Assembly (NCBI GenBank): GCA_016777745.1
Contig: JADHQX010000118.1
Span: forward strand, 1-5,034
DNA: 5,034 nucleotides
From: Candidatus Pelagibacterales bacterium
Lineage (GTDB): Bacteria > Pseudomonadota > Alphaproteobacteria > Pelagibacterales > AG-422-B15
Direction of reading: 5' to 3'
In this document: positions 1 to 3,733 of the stretch, piece by piece
Layout: each line of letters begins with the position of its first letter
How positions within the stretch are numbered: position 1 is the first letter of the stretch
The notes under the pieces: model-generated
Database searches by the model: none
Told to the model about the DNA's origin: nothing
Seen by the model: only the letters and a program-made list of their open reading frames with translations
Position numbers and translations under genes: made by a program

Positions 1-78
1 AACATAAAAGACGAAAATGGAAATCTTTTGACAAACTATCAAGTTAAAAAACTAAGAAAAAATAAGATTAAAGTTTAG
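1..78 (+). CDS. C-terminal end of an unidentified protein (partial, 5' end outside window)
   Basis: Frame 1 is open from the window edge to a TAG at 76-78 and encodes 25 residues, beginning NIKDENGNLL and ending KLRKNKIKV. It is the only frame on either strand that stays open across this stretch. The tail is hydrophilic and lysine-rich, which fits a soluble protein's C-terminus, but no family can be recognised from so few residues. It converges on the acetyltransferase gene at 284-784, and both probably end at the terminator at 241-280. The reading frame could be a chance opening in AT-rich DNA. Confidence 0.45.
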   Translation, partial: NIKDENGNLLTNYQVKKLRKNKIKV

Positions 79-240
79 TACAGATTTTTTAAAATTTTTA
101 AGGACAACTTACAAAGTCCTTCCAAAATTTCAGATTTTCTCAACGAAGTTTTCAACGAAGGTCATCAAAAAGATGAGTAATCACTTGATAATTTCAAAAA
201 GGTAGAAGAATGTAATCTCAAAAACCCAAATCAAAAATTC
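79..240. other. Non-coding spacer with one short hairpin and a 9-bp direct repeat
   Basis: No start-to-stop frame of useful length is seen here. A 6-bp perfect stem (AAGGAC at 100-105, GTCCTT at 116-121, 10-nt loop) lies 21 nt after the preceding stop, but no T-run follows it. TCAACGAAG is repeated at 140-148 and 152-160. The stretch is probably a 3' untranslated region ending at the terminator at 241-280. A small RNA cannot be excluded, but no promoter was recognised. Confidence 0.4.
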
Positions 241-280
241 AAAAAAGGCAGAGAATTCAACACTCTCTGCCTTTTTTTTT
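241..280. terminator. Strong bidirectional intrinsic terminator
   Basis: A perfect 8-bp GC-rich stem, GGCAGAGA (247-254) with TCTCTGCC (264-271), encloses a 9-nt loop. It has nine T on the right (272-280) and six A on the left (241-246), so it can terminate transcription from either side. It lies between the convergent partial gene ending at 78 and the acetyltransferase gene whose stop codon is at 284-286. Confidence 0.9.
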
Positions 281-283
281 GTT

Positions 284-784
284 TTAAGTTTTCAATGTCT
301 TTTCAAAATATTCAAAATAATTATCCTTTTTCAAATTCGGATTATTGTGTGTCTTATGTTTTCTTTTATCAAATTTAATCAATTTAAAGTTATTTTTCTT
401 AAAACATTGTTCAGATCTTTTGTTAGTTTTTATTATTAAGCAGACTATTTTTTTTGGTTTGTAAATCTTAGTAAATTTTTTTATTGATAGTTTTAAAAAC
501 TTTGTACCCAAACCTTGGTTACAATGTTTTGAAAGAATTCCGATAGAGACTTCATAGTTTTTTTTATTTATATGATCGAATCTTGTAAAACCAAATTTGT
601 AGTTTTTAATCTTCCCAATAAAAATTTTAGATTTTGAAATGAATAATTTATATTGTAACCATGATTTCCATATTTTAAAGGTGGGAATACGAGATATAGA
701 TCTTAAATGTCCTTTATTAACAGATTCTCGATGAATTTTGAAAAGTAACTTTGCGTCAGATAAATTACAATTAATTAATTTCAT
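284..784 (-). CDS. GNAT-family N-acetyltransferase, surface-sugar (PseH-like) type
   Basis: This 166-aa protein probably transfers an acetyl group from acetyl-CoA to an amine. The acetyl-CoA loop is at residues 86-97, where NQGLGT (89-94) precedes helix KFLKLSIKKF. The last conserved strand and helix are at 114-135, with N121, S124, F128 and NNF typical of GNAT motif B. The layout W42...KIFIGKI...GFTRFD...YEVSIGIL resembles acetyltransferases acting on amino-sugar nucleotides for surface glycans or flagellin sugars; the substrate is inferred from that resemblance. The usual Arg/Gln that opens the pyrophosphate loop aligns with C88, a mild deviation. The ATG at 784 has no clear Shine-Dalgarno. 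The gene is extremely AT-rich and lysine-rich like the histidine genes, unlike the small-gene cluster at 1076-2558. A 16-bp sequence at its 3' end recurs at 2975-2990. Confidence 0.8.
   Translation of the reverse strand: MKLINCNLSDAKLLFKIHRESVNKGHLRSISRIPTFKIWKSWLQYKLFISKSKIFIGKIKNYKFGFTRFDHINKKNYEVSIGILSKHCNQGLGTKFLKLSIKKFTKIYKPKKIVCLIIKTNKRSEQCFKKNNFKLIKFDKRKHKTHNNPNLKKDNYFEYFEKTLKT
291..306 (+). repeat. 16-bp direct repeat, left copy (possible element boundary)
   Basis: TTCAATGTCTTTTCAA is identical to 2975-2990. It lies in the last codons of the acetyltransferase gene. The flanking bases differ on both sides, so the identity is exactly 16 bp. It may be one end of the inserted segment; no integrase is present to support this. 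Confidence 0.45.
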
Positions 785-866
785 TATAAATATTTGGAAA
801 TAATTTTAATTTTAGGAAAAATATTGTTTTTAAAGGCAAATATTTTTAGATTATCTATTTCTGGGC

Positions 867-898
867 GGTATGTAAGTTTCATTTACTAATTACATACC
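867..898. repeat. Perfect 9-bp inverted repeat
   Basis: GGTATGTAA (867-875) pairs with TTACATACC (890-898) across 14 nt. There is no T-run on either side, so it is not an ordinary terminator. It could be an operator for the ribbon-helix-helix protein, a recombination arm pair or an RNA hairpin. The function is unknown. Confidence 0.5.
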
Positions 899-1009
899 AC
901 AATACAATCCAAAAAAAAATAATTAAACATCACAAATAGTTGTTTGAAGTTCTACATTACAGATATTATGTCTAATAATCTCTTCATTTAAAATAGTAAA
1001 TGTAAAGAT

Positions 1010-1045
1010 TGGTGTCAGTGGAACTTTAAAAAACCACCGACACCA
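1010..1045 (-). terminator. Stable hairpin at the end of the small-gene operon (possible terminator)
   Basis: On the plus strand TGGTGTC (1010-1016) pairs with GACACCA (1039-1045). After one A-C mismatch, GTGG (1018-1021) pairs with CCAC (1034-1037), leaving a 12-nt loop. It starts 31 nt past the stop of the ribbon-helix-helix gene, where a terminator for the minus-strand operon would be expected. The minus strand continues with AATCTTTAC, only a weak T-run, so termination may be inefficient or the hairpin may instead protect the 3' end. Confidence 0.5.
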
Positions 1046-1075
1046 TTTGAGTTAATGTAATACTTAAATACTTAA

Positions 1076-1240
1076 TTATTTATTTGTTTTTAGTGTGTAG
1101 GATTTCATAAAGTTTTCAACTACCCAAGATTTTGTTTGTAATCTTTCTTTTGTTGCTTTCTTAAACTCTTCATATACTTCTGGTTTAATTGCTAAATTAA
1201 CTTTTCTTTTGTCTTCTTGTTTCTTTTCTGTGTTAAACAT
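1076..1240 (-). CDS. Small ribbon-helix-helix (CopG/Arc-type) DNA-binding protein
   Basis: This 54-aa protein starts at ATG 1240 and stops with TAA at 1076-1078. The start is supported by a GAGG Shine-Dalgarno (1247-1250), six bases before the ATG. After a charged N-terminal arm (MFNTEKKQEDKRK), residues 13-18 (KVNLAI) form a DNA-contacting beta strand. Residues 20-34 (PEVYEEFKKATKERL) form helix A and 38-48 (SWVVENFMKSY) helix B, the classic fold in which dimers read short operator repeats. Small proteins of this kind autoregulate plasmid, phage and toxin-antitoxin operons. Here it is the last gene of the minus-strand cluster and may repress it or control copy number. No toxin partner was recognised. 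Candidate operators are the palindrome at 2594-2613 and the TACGCA repeats at 2823-2898. Confidence 0.75.
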   Translation of the reverse strand: MFNTEKKQEDKRKVNLAIKPEVYEEFKKATKERLQTKSWVVENFMKSYTLKTNK

Positions 1241-1296
1241 CTTATTCCTCTATTGTTGCTGATTAACTTGTTTAAGAATTTACATTAACAATTTCT

Positions 1297-1680
1297 TTAA
1301 TCTTTAATATCGTATGAGATTTTTACATCGCCAATGATTTCATCTACTATTCTCGTCCATAATCTCATTGAATGGGCATCTGTTGCTGAATGACCCAATG
1401 ATTTTAAATGGTCAAGGAAGTTTTGTTTCTTTGTAATCAATCTATTGTAAGTAAGCATATCTTCAAATTCAGCAGTTACTTTGTCTGTATCAAAATAAAC
1501 TTTCTGTTCTTTAAACTGATTTGATTTCTTAATCGCTCTTATGTCATACAAACCACCAACATTATGTTTAGACATTTGTTCTACCTTCGCTTGATACTGT
1601 CTTTCTTGTTCTCTTCTATCTTCCGCATTTTTTATCGCTACTCTTCTCAACTGTTCTGTGTTCATTGGTATTAAACTCAT
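1297..1680 (-). CDS. Hypothetical protein, 127 aa, charged N-terminal helix
   Basis: The family is not recognised. The start at ATG 1680 has an AGGAG ribosome-binding site (1689-1693) with 8-nt spacing. The TGA of the preceding gene overlaps this start in an ATGA, which argues that both are real and translationally coupled. Residues 7-37 are rich in R, E, Q and K and probably form a long helix or coiled coil. Residues 75-120 look mainly helical and carry SLGHSATDAHS and MRLWTRIVDEII. No signal peptide or membrane segment is seen. With its neighbours it belongs to the small-gene cluster. A role in replication, regulation or helper interaction is only guessed from context. Confidence 0.75.
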   Translation of the reverse strand: MSLIPMNTEQLRRVAIKNAEDRREQERQYQAKVEQMSKHNVGGLYDIRAIKKSNQFKEQKVYFDTDKVTAEFEDMLTYNRLITKKQNFLDHLKSLGHSATDAHSMRLWTRIVDEIIGDVKISYDIKD

Positions 1681-1838
1681 ATTTTTTTCTCCTGTTTTGC
1701 CTTTGTCATTTGTTCTGTTTTAACCTTGTTCATCTCTTCAACAATGTCCTCAATTTTAGACATTGCCTTTAATCTTTCTTTTTTTGAAATATGTTTATCT
1801 ACTTCACTCATCATTGTTTTAATTTTTTGTGTAATCAT
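1677..1838 (-). CDS. Small hypothetical helical protein, 53 aa, overlapping both neighbours
   Basis: The frame runs from ATG 1838 to TGA at 1677-1679. Its start shares an ATGA with the stop of the 80-aa gene upstream, and its stop shares an ATGA with the start of the 127-aa gene downstream. AAGAGGAG at 1849-1856 is a good ribosome-binding site 10 nt before the start. The protein is lysine- and glutamate-rich (MITQKIKTMMSEVDK at the start, KAKQEKKI at the end), probably a single helix or coiled coil, with no membrane segment. The double overlap is the main reason to accept so short a gene. The function is unknown. Confidence 0.65.
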   Translation of the reverse strand: MITQKIKTMMSEVDKHISKKERLKAMSKIEDIVEEMNKVKTEQMTKAKQEKKI

Positions 1839-2077
1839 ATTGGTAAAACTCCTCTTGTTTCTTTACCTTTGAAACTTTGTAGAAACTCTTTGTTCTTTCC
1901 TGTTTGAATTAAATACTTATCTATTCTATCTAGTATTTTTCTTGCTCTAACTTCTTGTAAAGTTTCTGCCTTTTCATTCTTAATTGTATAAAGGCATAAT
2001 CTGATAATCTCGTTCATATAGTAGTGAGATATTTTGATTACTCCTTCTTGTCCTTTTTTGTATCTTACACAACTCAT
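1835..2077 (-). CDS. Hypothetical protein, 80 aa
   Basis: The family is not recognised. The start at ATG 2077 is fixed by a strong AAGGAG at 2084-2089 that overlaps the TAA of the Rep-like gene, with 10 nt between the two genes. A hydrophobic stretch around residues 15-31 (IKISHYYMNEIIRLCLY) is too polar for a membrane helix and probably packs in a small helical fold. Residues 40-60 are an amphipathic charged helix (TLQEVRARKILDRIDKY). The stop overlaps the start of the 53-aa gene (ATGA). The tight packing indicates one transcript with the Rep-like gene. Confidence 0.75.
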   Translation of the reverse strand: MSCVRYKKGQEGVIKISHYYMNEIIRLCLYTIKNEKAETLQEVRARKILDRIDKYLIQTGKNKEFLQSFKGKETRGVLPI

Positions 2078-2087
2078 TTTTCTCTCC

Positions 2088-2558
2088 TTAATGTCTGCTA
2101 TGTTTGTTTTCTAATCCTAAATTAACATCATCATAAAAATCTCTAATGTTGTATGACGATATTCTTTCTTCTGTTCCAAAATACTTTTTCTTTACATACA
2201 AATCAAAATTCAAATGTTTGTTTTTAATTCCAATTGAATGCCAAGCACATCTTGCTCTCATAATAACTAATTCAACATTATGAATTGGTGGCACTATTAG
2301 AAAGATATGAGAGTGTGTGTGTTGTGCTGTTCTTTGGTGCCAACAATCAAATATAATTCTTTCACTTAATTTCTTCTGCCATTTGCCTTTAATGAAGTGT
2401 TTATTCACTATGGCAGATAATAGGGAGAGATTTTTATCTAAACTTTCAAAACTCATTTGAGTTCTAGTATTCGCCACTATTTCATAATCAGTTCTTATGT
2501 CTTTATTTTGGACATAACTATCAATCAAATCTTGCTTTTGCTTTGTACTTAATTTCAT
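2088..2558 (-). CDS. Possible HUH-endonuclease-like replication initiator (Rep), 156 aa
   Basis: The key feature is QHTHSHIFLIVP at residues 79-90. H82 and H84, followed by a hydrophobic strand and P90, match the metal-binding HxH strand of HUH nucleases that nick DNA to start rolling-circle replication. The region before it (SLDKNLSLLSAIVNKHF at 39-55, then KLSERIIFDCWHQ at 63-75) fits the helix and strand that precede the HUH strand in small Rep proteins. The nucleophile could be Y136 in SSYNIRDF, with R139 where YxxK has lysine; Y121 in YVKK is the alternative. The protein is small and has no helicase domain. It is first in the minus-strand operon and lies beside a gene-free, repeat-rich region that could be its origin. 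The ATG at 2558 has only a weak GAGAG upstream. Identification is by motif alone; an RNA-processing or unrelated histidine-rich protein is possible. Confidence 0.5.
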   Translation of the reverse strand: MKLSTKQKQDLIDSYVQNKDIRTDYEIVANTRTQMSFESLDKNLSLLSAIVNKHFIKGKWQKKLSERIIFDCWHQRTAQHTHSHIFLIVPPIHNVELVIMRARCAWHSIGIKNKHLNFDLYVKKKYFGTEERISSYNIRDFYDDVNLGLENKHSRH

Positions 2559-2593
2559 TAACTCTCACTTTGTATCTGCCATAGGTTAAACAA

Positions 2594-2613
2594 TCGTCAT
2601 TTTTTGATGACGA
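2594..2613. promoter_or_regulatory. 7-bp palindrome upstream of the Rep-like gene (possible operator)
   Basis: TCGTCAT (2594-2600) and ATGACGA (2607-2613) flank TTTTTG. The palindrome sits 36-55 bp before the Rep-like ATG, a typical place for an autoregulatory operator or a leader hairpin. The ribbon-helix-helix protein of the same operon is a natural candidate ligand. No clear -35/-10 pair was found around it. Confidence 0.35.
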
Positions 2614-2692
2614 GAACAATGACCGAAGAAATACTTTCTAACCAACTATCGTAGATAATATGGCATATTCATATCTCTATGTTTATTTATAC

Positions 2693-2720
2693 ATCTTCAT
2701 CTTTGAAGATTTATTTTTTT
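2693..2720 (+). terminator. Plus-strand terminator-like hairpin
   Basis: ATCTTCA (2693-2699) and TGAAGAT (2704-2710) form a 7-bp stem with a TCTT tetraloop. TTATTTTTTT follows on the plus strand, as in an intrinsic terminator. The stem is AT-rich and modest. No plus-strand gene precedes it, so any transcript it ends would be a non-coding RNA or read-through opposite the Rep-like gene. Confidence 0.4.
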
Positions 2721-2744
2721 TAAAATTATTTTTAGAAGAAAAAA

Positions 2745-2813
2745 TAAATGCCGATATATTTCTCTTTTAGATGAAGTGCGCTACTCGCATAACCATATTA
2801 AAAATGGCATTTA
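2745..2813. repeat. 8-bp inverted repeat enclosing a small hairpin
   Basis: TAAATGCC (2745-2752) and GGCATTTA (2806-2813) enclose 53 nt. Inside is a small hairpin, TGCG (2777-2780) and CGCA (2786-2789) around the loop CTACT. A second small stem, CCAT (2793-2796) with ATGG (2804-2807), overlaps the right arm. Nested structures of this kind occur at rolling-circle origins, where the nick lies in an exposed loop. The match is structural only. Confidence 0.35.
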
Positions 2814-2822
2814 ATTAAAGCA

Positions 2823-2898
2823 TACGCAAAAGTGTTTTTTACGCAGTTTGATATAATGGGTGTACGCAAAAAGAAGAGGAATAAAGATGTGGTGCGTA
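2823..2898. repeat. Iteron-like TACGCA repeats (three direct, one inverted)
   Basis: TACGCA occurs at 2823-2828, 2840-2845 and 2863-2868, the first and third extended to TACGCAAAA. An inverted copy, TGCGTA, is at 2893-2898. In DNA this AT-rich, four copies of a CG-containing hexamer within 76 bp look like protein-binding sites. They flank and bracket the promoter at 2849-2857. The Rep-like protein or the ribbon-helix-helix protein could bind them. Confidence 0.5.
2849..2857 (+). promoter_or_regulatory. Extended -10 promoter, plus strand
   Basis: TGATATAAT at 2849-2857 is a perfect extended -10 element (TGnTATAAT). No good -35 is present at 16-18 bp, which extended -10 promoters do not require. 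Transcription would begin near 2864. The RNA would open with one TACGCA and could reach the palindrome at 2910-2940. No convincing protein-coding gene follows. A four-codon frame (MWCV) at 2887-2901 has an AGAGGA before it. Confidence 0.45.
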
Positions 2899-2942
2899 TA
2901 GATAATAGGAAGACATTGAATATCAATTATTCAATGTCTTTT
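2864..2942 (+). ncRNA. Possible small structured RNA of about 80 nt
   Basis: Starting from the extended -10 element, the predicted RNA would have a 5' stem ACGCA (2864-2868) with TGCGT (2893-2897). Its loop carries the purine-rich AGAGGA. A 12-bp 3' hairpin (2910-2940) ending in TTTT follows. This is the plan of a small regulatory RNA with a weak terminator. It is a prediction from promoter and structure only; the same palindrome may instead be a DNA recombination site. Confidence 0.3.
2910..2940. repeat. Perfect 12-7-12 palindrome (recombination-core-like or terminator)
   Basis: AAGACATTGAAT (2910-2921) and ATTCAATGTCTT (2929-2940) are perfect inverted copies around the 7-nt spacer ATCAATT. 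Two arms of about 12 bp around 6-8 bp is the geometry of tyrosine-recombinase core sites. As RNA it would be a stable hairpin followed by a short T-run, a weak terminator. The arm sequence TTCAATGTCT recurs at 2975-2984, 2986-2995 and 291-300. Confidence 0.5.
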
Positions 2943-2974
2943 ACTTCCGAGTTTAAGTTCTAAATAAATTCAAC

Positions 2975-2990
2975 TTCAATGTCTTTTCAA
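2975..2990 (+). repeat. 16-bp direct repeat, right copy (possible element boundary)
   Basis: TTCAATGTCTTTTCAA is identical to 291-306, about 2.7 kb away. It overlaps the next TTCAATGTCT copy (2986-2995), so this end has a tandem array. It lies 63 bp before the hisG stop codon, between the structured region and the histidine operon. Confidence 0.45.
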
Positions 2991-3052
2991 TGTCTGATGA
3001 TTGATAATGGGATATTTACTTATCTTTTTATCTTTGGAATGCGAATGTAATT

Positions 3053-3733
3053 TCACCTACCCAAAGATTTTAAAAAAGGCTGCAATTTTGCAGCCTTTTT
3101 TTTTGCAATAAATAAACATGCTCTAGAGCTAAGTATCAATCCATCTTTAAGAATACGTAGATTATTATCAGCCAAAGTTTTCCCTGTAGAAGTAATATCA
3201 GTAATTATTTCTGAAGAGCCTATAAAAGGATAAGTTTCTGTAGCACCAAGACTAGGTATCAATTTGTATTGAGTAACTCCTTTTGAAATCAAAAAATCGT
3301 TAGTTAAATTCGGATACTTAGTTGCTACTCTCAGTCTAGTATTTCTTTTGGATCTTATATCAAATGATATTTCTTCGAGGTCAGCAATTGTCTGCACATC
3401 TATCCAGTCATCTGGCACGGCAACTACTAGGTTCGCATTTCCATATTCAAGATTTTTTTGAATATTTATTTTATCTTGTAAATTTTTGGCTGATTCTTTT
3501 AAAAGATCTAGACCTGATACACCAATATCTAAAGTTCCGTCTCCTAATCTTTGAATGATTTCTTTAGCGTGAAGAAATATAATTTTAAAATTGGGTTTAT
3601 TATCAATAGTACCGAAATAATTTCTCTCTTTTTCACTTTGTACAATTTTTAGCCCGCTATCATTAAAGAACGATATTGATTTTTCTTTTAATCGCCCTTT
3701 GCTTGGTAAACCTATAGTAATTAAATCTTTCAT
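3053..3733 (-). CDS. hisG: ATP phosphoribosyltransferase catalytic subunit, short form
   Basis: HisG joins ATP and PRPP to give N1-(5-phosphoribosyl)-ATP and pyrophosphate, the first and feedback-controlled step of histidine synthesis. The 226-aa length is that of the short form, which lacks the C-terminal histidine-binding domain and needs HisZ. Visible motifs are GLPSKGRLKE (8-17), the GDGTLDIGVSGLDLL block (64-78) and the PRPP-binding signature EIITDITSTGKTL (175-187). Its ATG overlaps the hisZ stop in an ATGA, so the two subunits are translationally coupled. The oddity is the 3' end: a strong terminator hairpin (3072-3104) lies inside codons 211-221, and the stop follows its T-run by about 17 nt. 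The tail KKKAAKLQPFLKSLGR may therefore be a variable or altered C-terminus. Confidence 0.95.
   Translation of the reverse strand: MKDLITIGLPSKGRLKEKSISFFNDSGLKIVQSEKERNYFGTIDNKPNFKIIFLHAKEIIQRLGDGTLDIGVSGLDLLKESAKNLQDKINIQKNLEYGNANLVVAVPDDWIDVQTIADLEEISFDIRSKRNTRLRVATKYPNLTNDFLISKGVTQYKLIPSLGATETYPFIGSSEIITDITSTGKTLADNNLRILKDGLILSSRACLFIAKKKAAKLQPFLKSLGR
3072..3104. terminator. Bidirectional terminator hairpin inside the hisG 3' end
   Basis: GGCTGC (3078-3083) and GCAGCC (3090-3095) form a GC-rich stem with a 6-nt loop. It has six A on the left (3072-3077) and nine T on the right (3096-3104), so it can work in either direction. For hisG transcripts the T-run is read at 3077-3072, before the stop codon at 3053-3055. 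It is the only evident terminator for the histidine operon in this window. On the plus strand it would block transcription coming from the repeat-rich region. Confidence 0.8.

Larger units (their letters stand above)
785..1075. other. Gene-free stretch with two inverted repeats
   Basis: Both strands were read and only open frames of about a dozen codons were found, none with a good ribosome-binding site. The stretch separates the acetyltransferase gene start (784) from the end of the ribbon-helix-helix gene (1076). It would hold the acetyltransferase promoter and the 3' end of the small-gene transcript. The two recognisable structures are the inverted repeats at 867-898 and 1010-1045. Confidence 0.6.
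2559..3052. other. Gene-poor, repeat-rich control region; candidate replication origin or recombination region
   Basis: No convincing gene is present on either strand between the Rep-like start and the hisG stop. From left to right it holds a 7-bp palindrome (2594-2613), a plus-strand terminator-like hairpin (2693-2720), a nested inverted repeat (2745-2813), TACGCA repeats (2823-2898), an extended -10 promoter (2849-2857), a 12-7-12 palindrome (2910-2940) and further copies of TTCAATGTCT (to 2995). It is visibly richer in G and C in places than the surrounding intergenic DNA. Its position directly upstream of a Rep-like gene is where an origin and operators would lie. The remainder, 2996-3052, shows no structure. 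Confidence 0.45.

Noticed and set aside
1742..1765. CAATGTC/GACATTG inverted repeat resembling the TTCAATGTCT family
   Set aside because: It lies within the 53-aa coding frame and shares only the 7-bp core, so coincidence is likely.
2681..2694. DnaA-box-like TTATACAT
   Set aside because: A single imperfect match in AT-rich DNA, with no cluster of boxes.
2772..2819. Short plus-strand frame starting MKCATRITILKM
   Set aside because: Fifteen codons with no ribosome-binding site, overlapping inverted repeats.
2887..2901. Four-codon frame MWCV with an AGAGGA ribosome-binding site
   Set aside because: Too short to call a gene; it is mentioned only as part of the possible small RNA.
3364..3558. 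Plus-strand 64-aa open frame
   Set aside because: It lies fully inside hisG on the opposite strand, has no recognisable motif and no ribosome-binding site; it is a shadow frame.
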